From Chimonanthus salicifolius (Eukaryota; Streptophyta; Magnoliopsida; Laurales; Calycanthaceae): a stretch of 64,000 bases of DNA. Of this stretch, positions 23,673 to 35,658 are shown piece after piece; position 1 is the first letter of the stretch; each line of letters begins with the position of its first letter. Below the pieces are notes generated by a model that had not been told where the DNA came from, made no database searches, and saw nothing but the letters and a program-made list of their open reading frames with translations. The DNA is taken from the NCBI GenBank assembly GCA_013350335.1, contig CM023535.1, positions 38,500,069 through 38,564,068 of the forward strand, written 5' to 3'. A program made the translations under genes and the position numbers.

Positions 23673-24597
23673 ATGGCCCATTTATGAGTCTTTTGATGGG
23701 TTAGCTTGGCTAGGAATGTGTTTAAATTGATTTGGGAATTGGTTAAATTAAGGACTCATTGTAGTTTAAATGCATGAAGTAAACCCCATGGGAAGATTTG
23801 ATGAATGGGGTATTTTAAACCCATAATCTATTAACCATCTAAAGGATTAAGTATGGGGGTTTGTATGGATTTAAATGAATAAGGGTTAGGTTAATTAAAA
23901 AGGAAAATTTTAATGGTGGTATGTCATGATTAAATGGGTCATTAAGGGAATGAGTTAATGATTAATTATGGGCTTAAGTAGGCATGAATGAATGAGTAAT
24001 TGTTTATGTAAAGGGTTAGTGGCAAAAATGGTAAATATTGGCTAAAATGAAGAAACCCACTAAGATATGATTTATGGGCTTAGAAATAGTTAAAACATGG
24101 ACTAATTATTAATGTGTAATAAGGTACTGGACATCGCAGGAGGTGCGCGATCGGCAACCAGGTTTATCGAAAGGAAAACGTAAGAGGACGCGAGTCAGTA
24201 TTCGGTAGGATTCTTACCTTTTGTGTAAGCCATGGATTGAGTGATGCTTTCTTTAATTTATTTTGGAAATTATGTGGTTGTATTTAAGATGAGTTTTGGG
24301 ATTATGTATTATGTGATGTTTTCCTTTAAATTATTTTGGAAATCATGTGAATGTTTTAAGATGGGTTTTGGATTAGGTATTATGGGATGGTTTCCCTTTG
24401 ATTTATTTGGTAATCATGTAATTGTTTTAAGATGGGTTTTATTACCATTGAATTACATATATTACATGACATATGGCATCTACATCTCATGCATGGCGTG
24501 GGGGGGATATGAGGGGAAGGATGAAATGAAACCGGAGTCCATGATCCGTCGGGGCGACCGATAAACAAGCATGGGGACATTTCATATATGTATTATC

Positions 24598-24722
24598 ATA
24601 CCTTGATGAGGCTTTGCCATCAAGGGGGACCTTTGTAATTATGATACCTTGATGATGGTTCTTCCATCAAGGGGAATGCCTAGTGTGGATCGCATCTTGA
24701 TGAGGTTTTTCCATCAAGAGGG
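24598..24722. repeat. Three small hairpins with CTTGATG / CATCAAG arms
   Basis: CTTGATGA...TTCCATCAAG-type inverted repeats start near 24602, 24650 and 24688. The GGTTTTTCC-like loops are similar between copies. The same trio is in both LTRs of element A (32522-32642 and 40110-40230). Confidence 0.85.
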
Positions 24723-25447
24723 TCATGGCACGATGATGGTATGGATTTTATTTGGAACACTATGTATGGTTGAAAAAGGGACATTGTACAATAAGGATGA
24801 GATTGATGGGTGGGATTCATGACATAGAACACCCATTGCATGACATTGCCCAAAGTGCATGGTTTTACTATAATATTATCTGCATACTGTTATTACTAAT
24901 CCATGTGCTAGCCCTACTCGGAGTCCTACTGGGCGCGTGGTCTAACGCCCTACTTCTACCCTAGCTGATGACGCAGGAAATGCTGGAGCAGAAGGACGGG
25001 ACGGGAGCCAAGCTTAGGAGCTTGGGAAAGCGGACTAATTATTTTATTTAAGTTTATTTTGGGAAATGTGTATTTGAAGTAACTTAGCCTGTCGGCAATG
25101 TAATAATTTAGATAACTTGCCATGTTTTGGAAATTACTTTGGACATTATGATTTTAAGGATGTTTGGTGATTGAATGAATGTAACTTCCCTGCTATCTAA
25201 GAATTTGTAGGTTAGACTCTTTTATAATTTTCCGCAATTGGTTTAAATGTTCCCCGATGCTTACTTCTACGTGTGAACCGTTCTCCGTGGACTTCACTCC
25301 ACGCACATGTAGGGTTGGCCAGTTAAGGGACGGGCTTTAGAAGCTCGGACTTAACTCGCGTCGTGACGTCCGCGCCCTTTGTCACTTTAATTTTTTTTAA
25401 AAAAAAAAACTAGACTCTGATTTCGGTGAAAAGGGGCGGACATTACA

Positions 25448-26060
25448 GAAAGCGCCAAAGAATGTAATCGAGATCTGTAGCTTTTTGGGATTGGCTGGTT
25501 ATTATAGGAAATTTATCATGGACTTCCCAAAAATTGCGTCTCCACTTACTCGACTCACTCAGAAAGGAGTCAAATATGAATGGTCAGATTTGTGCAATCG
25601 GAAGTTTGAAGAGCTGAAAAAGAGACTTACCACTGTTCCTATCCTAATTTTGCCGGAAAGAGGCAAGTGTTATGAGGTACAATGCGATGCTTCAGGAAAG
25701 GGACTGGGGTGTACACTAAGTCAAAGTAATCGTGTGGTGGCATGCGGATCAAGACAGTTGAAAATACATGAACGTCTCTACCCTACGCACGATCTGGAGC
25801 TAGCCACAGTGGTCTTCGCTCTCAAAAGCTGGAGACATTATCTTTATGGAGAGAAATTTGAAATGTTTTCAGATCATAAGAGCTTGACGTACTTGTTTGA
25901 TCAGAAAGAGCTCAACTTGAGGCAGCGCAGATGGATGGAATATCTGGCGGATTATGAGTTCGCACTTCGTTATCACCCTGGCAAAGGGAACAAGGTGGCA
26001 GATGCCCTCAGCTGTTTATCACATGCATCAGTGGCATGTTTGATCAGGACAGAATGGGAG
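25448..26060 (+). pseudogene. pol: RT end and RNase H of element B
   Basis: RNase H would degrade the RNA strand during reverse transcription. The part resumes after the solo LTR with the RT thumb/connection ([21 protein letters not shown]). RNase H follows with its acidic residues visible: VQCDASGKG, HDLELA, FSDHKSL and KVADALS. The end motif RYHPGKGNKVADALS is complete. This stretch is open, without stops. Confidence 0.9.
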
Positions 26061-27522
26061 ATGCTGAATACCATTCTAGAGTTTAAACTTTATCTCAATA
26101 ACCATGGGACTATATACAATTTGATCATACGGTCCAACATGGTTACCAAGATTGAACAAGAACAGTGGACAGACCCGGAGGTGGAGGAAATCTGTGCCAA
26201 GATGTCTGCTGGTGAAATCATACCGGAATGGGAATTACGACCGGGACAGGGTCTTTTATTCCGAGGAAGGATTTATGTACCTAAGAGCTGTAGAAAAGGG
26301 TTATTGGTTGAGGCACATCAGACCAAACTCTCTATTCATCCGGAAAGCACTAAGATGTATCACAACCTGAAGAGACATTATTGGTGATACGGACTCAAAA
26401 GAGATGTGGCAGAATTCGTGGCACATTGCTTAACTTGTCAGCAGGTTAAGAGGGAACATCAGAAGCCACCAGGGTTACTCAAACCCTTACCACTGCCGAA
26501 ATGGAAATGGGAGCACATTTCCATGGATTTTTTTATAGGGTTGCCAAGGTCTTCAAAGGGCAACGATGCGATATGGGTCGTGGTAGACCGACTGACCAAG
26601 TCTGCACATTTCATTCCTATTAAGATGATAGACTCATCTGAGACTTTGGGTTGGCGGTATATCAAGGATATCATCAGATTGCATGGTATACCTCGGACTA
26701 TTGTGTCTGACAGAGATGGTCGATTCACAGGCAGAGTATGGCAGAGCATGCAGTCAACCATGGGAACAAATTTACTGATTAGTACGGCATTTCACCCACA
26801 AACTGATGTACAGTCTGAGAGGACAATACAGACACTGGAGGATATGCTGAGAGCATGTATGCTAGATTTCAAGGGTGGATGGGAGGATCACTTGCCGTTG
26901 GTAGAATTATCATACAACAACAGTTACCAGGCAAGCCTCCAGATGGCACCATTTGAGGCATTATATGGTAGACCATGTAGGTCACCAGTGCTGGACAGAG
27001 GCCGGTGAGCCTGCACTAATTGGACCTGAGTTTGTTGCAGAGACTACAGCGCAGATACAGTTGATACGACAGCCTTTATTGACTGTACAGAGCCGTCAGA
27101 AGAGCTACGCTGACAAGAGAAAGAGGTTCCTTGAATTTGAAGTGGGAGACATGGTGTTCTTGAAAGTCTCGCCACTAAAGGGACACATGAGATTTGGAAA
27201 GAAAGGGAAACTATCGCCAAGATATGTGGGACAGTTTTCAATTATAAGAAGGATGGGGGACGTGGCTTACCAATTGGCACTCCCATCATAGTTGGCATCT
27301 TTACATGATGTGTTCCACGTACTAAACGTACAAGAAATAGAGGTTCAGAGTGACGTGACATACGTCGAGAAGCCTGTCCGAGTGGTGGACACAGAACGAA
27401 AGGTGTTACGAAACCGAGCGATCCAGTTTGTCAAGATAGTATGGGATCGACATGGCATTGAGGAATCTACATGGGAACTCGAGTCAGAAATAAGGAAAGC
27501 TCATCCTGAGCTATTTAGGTAA
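26061..27522 (+). pseudogene. pol: Integrase and chromodomain of element B, broken
   Basis: This would insert the DNA copy and, through the chromodomain, direct it to marked chromatin. The H2C2 zinc region ends HCLTCQQVK. The DDE core shows Asp in ISMDFF, Asp in SDRDGRF and Glu in SERTIQTLE. The GPF/Y-like region ([24 protein letters not shown]) and a C-terminal chromodomain (WDRHGIEESTWELESEI) follow. A W-to-TGA stop lies at 26386. A small deletion near 26985-26995 (CWTE region) shifts frame, and an E-to-TAG stop lies at 27289. The frame ends with TAA at about 27520. Confidence 0.9.
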
Positions 27523-27566
27523 ATGTTTGAAACCCTACTTCATTTGATTTTCAGGACGAAAAATTT

Positions 27567-27576
27567 AAAAAGAGGG
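27567..27576 (+). promoter_or_regulatory. Polypurine tract of element B
   Basis: AAAAAGAGGG lies six bases before the 3' LTR start at 27583. It follows the GGACGAAAAATTT block that precedes the tract in every chromovirus here. It primes plus-strand DNA. Confidence 0.85.
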
Positions 27577-27582
27577 TTTTAT

Positions 27583-28176
27583 TGTAACACCTCAGATTTT
27601 AAATTAATTATTTTGTATGAAAATAATCCTTTTAAATTTGTGAATTGTTAAATAAATGTGTATGGACGAATTTTTAGATTTTAAAATCTATGTTTACACC
27701 ATGGATGAGATGAGATATCTAAGAGTTAAATAAAAAAGTACATGGCCGATTATAGGGATTTTCCATATCTATGATATGCGCATAAAATCATCTAAAGAAA
27801 GGTACACGGCATTGTTATATTTATTTTTAGCATTGGCCGATTGGGAGTTTACTAGAGTAAGGAAGGTTTTAAAAGAGGCAACAAGGGTCGGCAATATTTA
27901 AATTAAACATAAGGAGTACACGGTATTAGCACCTTCTAACTTGGGATTAGAAGGGAGTAATAAAAGGGTAAGCAAGGAAGGGTACGCGATTTTTACACTC
28001 TTCATTGCTGAGTTTATTTCTCTCTCCCTCTCTCAAGTTCTCTCTCACGGCAAAGAGCAAGGAGAAGAAGAAAGCAGCCAGCAAGAGGAGTTTTTGGTTG
28101 AAAGAAATTAAGAAGAAAGGAGAAGGATTGGAAGAGCAATAAATCAGAAAAAGGTTAGTATCTTATTTGAGTAATT
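27583..28176 (+). mobile_element. Element B 3' LTR, truncated
   Basis: It begins TGTAACACCTCAG and follows the 5' LTR (7775 onward) through the pyrimidine patch and purine-rich exon to GAGTAATT at 28176. There it stops matching and is joined to an inverted pol fragment. About 80% of the LTR is missing. Confidence 0.88.
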
Positions 28177-29225
28177 CAGAAAAGGGTACCTTTAGTACTC
28201 CTCCTGACTCATGGAATAAATCAGAATATCATCAATGAAGACAATTACGAGCTTATCCAGATAAGGACAAAATATTTTGTTCATAAGATCCATGAACACG
28301 GCTGGTGCATTTGTGAGTCCAAAAGGCATGACCACATATTCACACAATCCATACCAAGTTCTGAAGGCCGTCTTTTCTATGTCCTCATCCCCTGACACGG
28401 ATTTGATGGTACCCTGACATAAGATCAATCTTGGAGAAATAGATGGAGCCTCTGAGTTGATCGAACATATCATCAATTCTGGACAGGGGTACTTGTTCCT
28501 GACAGTTAGCTGATTCAACTTCCTGTAATCCACACACATCCGAAGAGTACCATCTTTCTTTTTTACAAACAATACCAGTGCTCCCCAAGATGAGGTGTTG
28601 TGCCGGATGAATCCCAATCTGAGCAACTCATCAATTTGTTTCTTCAGCTCTGACATTTCTGCAGGGGCCATCCGCTAATGGGGCAATGATACAAGAGTAG
28701 TGCTAGGATAGAGCTTAATCTAGAAGTCAATCTCCCTTTTTGGAGGCAAACCAAGGAGTTCTGTCAGGAATACCTCTGCGCAGTCTTTCACTGCCGTAGG
28801 TAGTTCAGCCACCAGTGCCAGTCTGATATTGTTCAGTACGAGATGGTTCATTTCTTCATGTAATCTCCTAGTCATAGGAATGCTCTGTTTGTTAACATGT
28901 ACTATAAATCGTTTTCCCTCAGGTGTCCAGAATATCACTTTACGAAGGTGACAGTCACTGCCGGCCTGAAAGGTAGCCAACCAATCCATGCCAAATATGA
29001 TATCGTGTTCTGTCATCTCCAGTACCAGACAATTGAATTGAAATCTGAACTCAGCAAGTTCAGTGTCGACGGAGGTGCAGATTAGACCCAGTGATGTGTC
29101 TCCAACAGGGGATGTAGTAGTGAGTGGAGTGGATAGTTGTTATATTAAGATACCAGTAGCAATATGAAGGTAGCAGATATAAAGGAGTGGGATTCTCTTG
29201 AATCAAATAACGCAATAGCATAAGA
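28177..29225 (-). pseudogene. pol: Element E: inverted protease-RT fragment of another chromovirus
   Basis: On the minus strand this reads from protease into RT. The protease Asp motif near 29190 is altered: LFDSRESHSF in place of the usual DSGASH. Then come [27 protein letters not shown], a frameshifted palm segment near 28430-28480, [13 protein letters not shown] and FIDDIL (28210-28240). RT stops soon after the active site; gag, RNase H and integrase are absent. It is bounded by the truncated B LTR on one side and by an inserted LTR end at 29226 on the other. Confidence 0.88.
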
Positions 29226-29503
29226 TGTAACGCCCTGCCCTTTTCACTCTAAAGTTCAAAGTTTATTTTTTTTTTAAATAACAATAAATAAGTGATCGAG
29301 GTGGGACGTCACGACGCGAGTTAAGTTCGGACTTCTAAAGTCCGACCCTTAATTGGCCAAGCCCATGTGCGTATGGACTAAGTCCGTAAGAGCCGATCCA
29401 CACATGGCACAAATACAACTTGCGGAATATACTTAATCCTAATCTAATTGCAGGTTATAATAGATCCTAAGACTACTCCATTTTCCATTTTTAGATAGCA
29501 AAG
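29226..29503 (-). mobile_element. Chromovirus LTR 3' end, inserted in E and cut by the Athila-like element
   Basis: TGTAACGCCCTGCCC at 29226 is the minus-strand LTR terminus. It has the T-run, TAATTGGCCAAGCCC and GATAGCAAAG blocks of other LTRs. No primer site lies on its left, so 29226 is an outer boundary inside E's protease. The LTR breaks at GATAGCAAAG (29503); in related LTRs this is followed by TACAAG. Confidence 0.85.
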
Positions 29504-31798
29504 TGATGAACACAGTAAAATTACAATTTTACCCCTTAATATTAGATTAATTAGTCCTTATTTTATAAATATTATATATGTTTAAATGTTATTTTTTGTT
29601 TTACAATTTATTTTGAAAAATACAAGAAAATAAAATAAAAATGATAAAAAAATGGCTAAGTAAAAAATACTGTCGACGTCATTTTCAAAATGGTCAGGTC
29701 AAGTTGATTAAACCAGTTGGGTTTCAGAACCGGCAACCTTTTACACTTATGTAATTAATATTTAAATTTCATTGTCCAATTTCGAGTGAAAGTCGAGTCT
29801 CATTTACCAACCCTTCTCGTTTACTGTCGATCGGGGTGCCCGACGCCTAAGGAAAGCCTGAAAGAACTATTTCTATTTCTTTTCTTTTTCTATTTCTTTT
29901 CTATTTTTTTTCTTTTCTCTGGTTGCAGGACTCATTGAACTAAGGTAAACGGATCTTCAAAGCCATGGTTCAAGATTTTGGTATTACATGCTTCTCATTG
30001 TGTTGGCTGGCCGATTGAAGAATACTGAGGTTTCAGTAGCTGCTATGTCTATCTGTACCAATCTGAGTGGATTGGAACTCATGATCTTCTTAGGATTCAT
30101 TGCAGAATCAGTGTGAGGATCTTAAATGAACTTGAGACAGGAAGGCCAAGGGCAGCCAGCTGAGAAGACAGCAGCACAACAGCAGTCTGAAGCACCGACA
30201 GTAGCTGCGATGTCAGCACCGGAGCGGCAGCAGCTGCGATCTCAGTACAGCTGCAGTCCAAGCAGATGGGCAGCCAGCACAACGGCAATCTGGGCAGCCA
30301 GCACAATGGCAATCTGGGCAGCCAGCACCGCACACAGCAGAACAGCCAGCGGTGACACAGCAGCCAGCTGAGGGGTAGTGGCTGAGCCGAAAAAGAGAAG
30401 AACGGCAGCTGAGAAGAGAAAGAAGGGAAGCCAGCAGTCCGGGCAGAGTCCAAACAGAGAGCAGCAGCCGAGTAAGCAGCAGCGGCAGCAACTGCGATCT
30501 CAGCACTGAAGCAGAGCAGCAGCAAGGTGACGAGCAGCAGAGAAAGGCAGCCACACAGCAGAGCAGCGACAGCGGCAACCAACAGAGATGGAGCGGCTGA
30601 AGTAGGCAACAGCACTGATAGCAGAGAAGAAGGCAGGGCAGCCAAACTGAGAAACAGAGAGCAGTCTGAGCCACCAACTGAAGCCATACACGGCAGCCAC
30701 CTGAAGAGAAGATAGAGAAGAAAGGCAGCACGGTCTGGCCTTCTGGCTGGATCAGGTGCCGAGTAAACAGTAGCCAGCACTGTACACAAGGGCAGCAAAC
30801 AGATGACAGCAGCAGTCCGAGCAGAGAGGCTTGGGAGCGATTGGAAGTGTACAGCAGCTGAAGCTAGCGCCCAACGACGGAATCCATGAGCAGTGGCGAC
30901 CGATGGCAGGGAAGAACAGCAGCCAGAGATAGTCGAAGTAGAGGAGAAGAAGGCCAGCAGAAAGGATAAGAGATGACAGAGAGCAGCGTCTCTAGCAGAG
31001 AAAGAAAAGGATAAGATTTGTTGAGCTGTGAATCAGATAAGGATCCAGATAGCAGATGGGAAATAAAAAAAAAGGATAAGAGAGGATAGCAGCAGAGAAG
31101 ATGAAGGATTAGGAAGAGTTTTTGAACCTAAGAACAGAGCAAATCCGGCTAAGGAGTGAAAGGGAAGATAAGATAAGAAGCATGATGAGTTGCCAGTTGA
31201 AAGAGAGATAATCAGAAGAGATCAGAGAGCTGAGTTTCCACTATTTTTGAAACTCAAACAGAAGATAGAAAAGGCAGGAGGATAAGGATTTGAAAAGCTG
31301 TCGTGTACCAGCTGGCAGCTGAACCGATAGAAGTTGGGGTTCAAATTTGAAAGAGATAAAGTAGAAGAAAAGAGATAAAGCAGAAAGGAAGGAAAGAAGA
31401 GGGTTAACAGATCCTTAGAGCCCGGCTGAATTTTGAATTTGAATATCCCGGCTGAGTTTGAAGGGTATCTTATCTCATCCCTCCTCCTATAAATTCAAGG
31501 CGTTGGGTCTATTGAAGGTTGAACCGGGCAAGACATCGAAGGGACTGAAATTGGACGACCAAAAGACAGAAGAGAAAAATAAATAATTTCTTATAAGTTA
31601 TTTTTTTTTTTTATGTCAAGTCCAAAAGAATTGTATTTCATTTCTAATTTTTTAATAAAAAAATCAAGGCAGTTGTTTAGATTTATGATGATCCCAGTTA
31701 TTAAAATATTTAATTGTGATGGTTTGTATTCTATTTTTAATTCTTATTATGAACTTTATGTAAAAAAATTATTTTTAGAATTTTTTCAAGGAAAGTAG
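29504..31798 (+). mobile_element. Athila-like 5' LTR, first part, with CAG/purine-rich block
   Basis: Starts TGATGAACACAG. From about 30120 to 31400 it is strongly purine-rich with many CAGC and AGCAGC runs, which opens several long spurious frames on both strands. It breaks at AGTAG (31794-31798), the target duplication of element A, and continues at 43178. Confidence 0.85.
31488..31494 (+). promoter_or_regulatory. Candidate TATA box of the Athila-like LTR
   Basis: TATAAAT follows a CT-rich run (CATCCCTCCTCC). It sits in the LTR downstream of the purine-rich block, a plausible core promoter. There is no direct support for use. Confidence 0.4.
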
Positions 31799-33569
31799 TG
31801 TAACGTCCGCCCCTTTCCAACGAAATCAGAGTCTATTTTTTTTTTAAAAAAATTAAAGTGACAAAGGGCTCGGACGTCACGACGCGAGTTAAGTTCGAGC
31901 TTCTAAAGCCCGGCCCTTAACTGGCCAACCCTACGTGTGCGTGGAGTGAAGTCCACGGAGAACGGTTCACACGTAGAAGTAAGCATCGGGGAACATTTAA
32001 ACCAATTGTGGAAAATTATAAAGGAGTCTAACCTACAAATTCTTAGATAGCAGGGAAGTTACATTCATTCAATCACCAAACATCCTTAAAATCATAATGT
32101 CCAAAGTAATTTCCAAAACATGGCAAGTAATCTAAATTATTACATTTCCGACAGGCTAAGTTACTTCAAATACACATTTCCCAACATAAACTTAAATAAT
32201 ATAATTAGTCCGCCTTCCCAAGCTCCTAAGCTTGGCTCCCGTCCCGTCCTTCTGCTTCGGCATTTCCTGCGTCATCAGCTAGGGTAGAAGTAGGACGTTA
32301 GACCACGCGCCCAGTAGGACTCCGAGTAGCGCTAGCACATGGATTAGTAATAACAGCATGCAAATAATATTATAGTAAAACCATGCACTTTGGGCAATGT
32401 CATGCAATGGGTGTTCTATGTCATGAATCCCACCCATCAATCTCATCCTCATTGTACAATGTCCCTTTTTCAACCATACATAGTGTTCTAAATAAAATCC
32501 ATACCATCATCGTGCCATGACCCTCTTGATGGAAAAGCCTCATCAAGATGCGATCCACACTAGGCATTCCCCTTGATGGAAGAACCATCATCAAGGTATC
32601 ATAATTACAAAGGTCCCCCTTGATGGCAAAGCCTCATCAAGGTATGATAATACATATATGAAATGTCCCCATGCTTGTTTATCGGTCACCCCGACGGAGC
32701 ATGGACTCCAGTTTCATTTCATCCTTCCCCTATCATATCCCTCCCATGCCATGCATGAGATGTAGATGCCATATGTCATGTAATATATGTAATTCAATAG
32801 TAATAAAACCCATCTTAAAACAATTACATGATTACCAAATAAATCAAAGGGAAACCATCCCATAATACCTAATCCAAAACCCATCTTAAAACATTCACAT
32901 GATTTCTAAAATAATTTAAAGGAAAACATCACATAATACATAATCCCAAAACTCATCTTAAATACAACCACATAATTTCCAAAATAAATTAAAGAAAACA
33001 TCACTCAATCCATGGCTTACAAAAAAGGTACGAATCCTACCGAATACCGACTCGCGTCCTCTTACGTTTTCCGTTCGATAAACCCGGTCGCCGATCGCGC
33101 ACCTCCTGCGATGTCCAGTACCTTATTACACATTAATAATTAGTCCATGTTTTAACCATTTCTAAGCCCATAAATCATATCTTAGTGGGTTTCTTCATTT
33201 TAGCCAATATTTACCATTTTTGCCACTAGCCCTTTACATAAACAATTACTCATTCATTCATGCCTACTTAAGCCCATAATTAATCATTAACTCATTCCCT
33301 TAATGACCCATTTAATCATGACATACCACCATTAAAATTTTCCTTTTTAATTAACCTAACCCTTATTCATTTAAATCCATACAAACCCCCATACTTAGTC
33401 CTTTAGATGGTTAATAGATTATGGGTTTAAAATACCCCATTCATCAAATCTTCCCATGGGGTTTACTTCATGCATTTAAACTACAATGAGTCCTTAATTT
33501 AACCAATTCCCAAATCAATTTAAACACAAACCTAACCAAGCTAACCCATCAAAAGACTCATAAATGGGC

Positions 33570-34272
33570 CATGGGCTCGGCCATACACCATGGCCGAATC
33601 CATGGTGTCCTTTTCCCATTTTTTTTTCTTGGGTCCATTGTTCACATTTGAATTTATCACAAGTCCCTCCATATGTGGATTTCACCATTCATTTAGATCA
33701 CCCATTTGATCAACATTGGTCTCATCTCTTGAGTCCATCAACACTACTAATATTCCCCCCTCATCTTCTCATGGTTTCAAACATACTTAAACCATTAACT
33801 CTTCCCATTTTCCATCCTTTTAAACCCATTTAAAATTTGTAATACATGACCATAGGGTTCGGCCATACACCATGGCCGAATCCATGGTTCATTTTCCATT
33901 ATTTTCCTATGCCTCTTGAGGCCACAACATTATTCATTTAAAACCCTAAACTCATTAACACCTTAATCCATTTTTTCTATCCTTTAAACCCATCATTTGA
34001 TCACCATTACATCACCATGGGGTTCGGCCATTCACGATGGCTGAACCCATGGTTCATGATCCAATATTTCTTTATGCCATTTTAGACCATAACACAATCA
34101 TACTCATCCATGGATTCCCTCACAAAACCTCTTCAAAACTTACCCACATTTATTCATTTAAAACCCTAAAATTCATTAGCTAAAAACCCTCATTGTCTTC
34201 CATTTTTCAAAACCCTAAAAAAATTCATACATTACTTACCATGGGGTTCGGCCATGCTACATGGCCGAACCC
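33570..34272. repeat. Palindromes in element A 3' LTR, four copies
   Basis: Copies lie near 33573, 33857, 34018 and 34242. The last is complete here but half-deleted in the 5' LTR (41830). Confidence 0.85.
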
Positions 34273-34518
34273 TATGGCCCTTGACTAAAAAAATTGCATT
34301 TACCTCCATGTTTAATCACATTAACCATATAATGTCCATAATCCCTTTTTATTTTTCTTAACCCTAATTTTTCTCCATTAGGGTTTTTACCCACTTTCCA
34401 TTCCTTCCATTTGATGGATTTAAAATCCATGGCATAATATTATTTAACCACCACTAATTTTACAAAATACATCCCAAATCTTAAACCCTAAAAATCCAAA
34501 ATTTCTTGTTTAAGAAAT

Positions 34519-34700
34519 ACTCACAATCCGTCGTCTCCTCCGACTCCGCCACTCCCGTCGGTTTCCTTAGCCTCCTCTCTCCTTCCTCTTGATCTTTGGT
34601 AGGTCAAGATGCCTGATCCATGGTGACAACCTCCACTCTTAGGATCGGCCAAGGTAGGGTTTGTGTGAGAGAGGGAGAGGGAAAAATGATGAGAGGGGAG
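34519..34700 (-). promoter_or_regulatory. Predicted leader exon with splice donor, element A 3' LTR
   Basis: On the minus strand a pyrimidine patch is followed by the GGAGGAGACGACGGATT block and GTGAGT (34524-34519), as in the alpha solo LTR. Confidence 0.38.
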
Positions 34701-35603
34701 ATGATAAACCTTAGCCTTAGAGTGATTTTGCTTAAATTTCCATTTCTTCCTTCTCTTCTCCTTAGCTTTCTTTCTCTCCTTCTCTTGGAGCATGGGACGG
34801 CAATGGAGAATGAAAAATGGAGAGAGTAACAATGAAGAGAGGATAAGAAATGGGAAAGAAACTCAAGACTTATCCCCATTTGGTGACTTAAAATTACACT
34901 TTACATTAATTGTTTTCACCAACCAACAAGATATTTATCTTGCTTTATGGCTTATGACTCCACCACCCTTAAGTCCCAACGTGTTTCACTTCTTAACATG
35001 AGGTGATTTGGTTTTCACCTTTTGACCCCACTTTGACCACTTCATTTGGATAATTTTAATCATTTAATATTTATATATTTTAGTTACTTTAATTCCCATT
35101 TACTTAAATCGTCATCTTTATAAATCCACCCATGGTTGACCAATTCAACCATGGTGGTCGGCCCCACCAAACCTTGGGTCCACACACCACCTCACTTGGT
35201 GAGGTGGAGGTGGGTCCCATTGGACCATGTCACCTTGGTCAATTTATCACTAACTTAGGTGATTTAAATTTCATTAAGCCCATTCCCACTAGTTGTATCA
35301 CCATTGGGCCCATGGCCCAATTACATTTCATCTTACCCATTTACCTTAGAGCTTAACTATCTTGACCCATTGGGTCCCAAATGGGTATTTGACCCAATTT
35401 GACCATTCTTGACCCATTTAACCATCATTGACCCTTTAAATGAATTTAAATCCAATCCATAGTCTATTGGGCCATACTTGGGCTTTTGTCTAAATTTTGG
35501 TCTATTTACCATTTATTCCGCCAATTGTCCCAATTTTCATCATTAAAATAAATAATATTCCCATATTCATTGATTTACAAATTCCAAGCCATTACAATAC
35601 AAT

Positions 35604-35611
35604 CCTTTTTT
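35604..35611 (-). promoter_or_regulatory. Polypurine tract of element A
   Basis: The minus strand reads AAAAAAGG shortly before the 3' LTR start at 35596, after the GGGACGAAAATTTC block. Confidence 0.75.
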
Positions 35612-35658
35612 GAAATTTTCGTCCCGAAAATTCGAGCAAAGTAGAGGTTCAAAACATC

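Larger units (their letters stand above)
21481..25447 (+). mobile_element. Solo LTR (alpha subfamily) inside the RT of element B
   Basis: It begins TGTAATGGCCCG at 21481 and ends GGGCGGACATTACA at 25447. GAAAG flanks both sides (21476-21480 and 25448-25452). Because the host frame resumes after the duplicate, this is a simple insertion. The first 178 bp are tandemly duplicated (TGTAATGGCCCG again at 21659). No coding domain, primer site or polypurine tract is present. It is the plus-strand relative of element A's LTRs. Confidence 0.95.
7775..28176 (+). mobile_element. Element B: chromodomain Ty3/gypsy retrotransposon with three nested solo LTRs
   Basis: The 5' LTR starts at 7775 and, minus its insertions, ends at 18795. 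A primer site follows at 18798, then gag, protease, RT, RNase H, integrase and chromodomain to 27522. A polypurine tract lies at 27567 and the 3' LTR starts at 27583. The two LTR starts are plainly the same sequence. Three solo LTRs have inserted, one inside another (10574-18266 and 12153-16306), plus 21481-25447 in RT. Long LTRs, the iMet primer site and the chromodomain point to a Tekay/Del-like chromovirus (inference). All frames carry stops and shifts, and the 3' LTR is truncated. Confidence 0.9.
31799..35596 (-). mobile_element. Element A 3' LTR
   Basis: 3798 bp, alpha subfamily. It holds the conserved end module, three CTTGATG hairpins (32522-32642), the CGGTCACCCCGACGGAGC motif (32682), four palindromes and the leader segment with splice-donor-like site (34519-34524). 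An antisense 89-codon frame (33564-33833) is open here and in the other alpha LTRs, probably by common descent only. Confidence 0.94.

Noticed and set aside
29226..29503. Independent small mobile element
   Set aside because: Its sequence is the 3' end of a chromovirus LTR cut by the Athila-like insertion; one end is an LTR terminus and the other is the insertion point.
30097..30798. 233-codon minus-strand frame rich in Leu, Cys and Ser
   Set aside because: It is the complement of a low-complexity CAG/purine-rich LTR block, is overlapped by long frames in other phases, and shows no domain.
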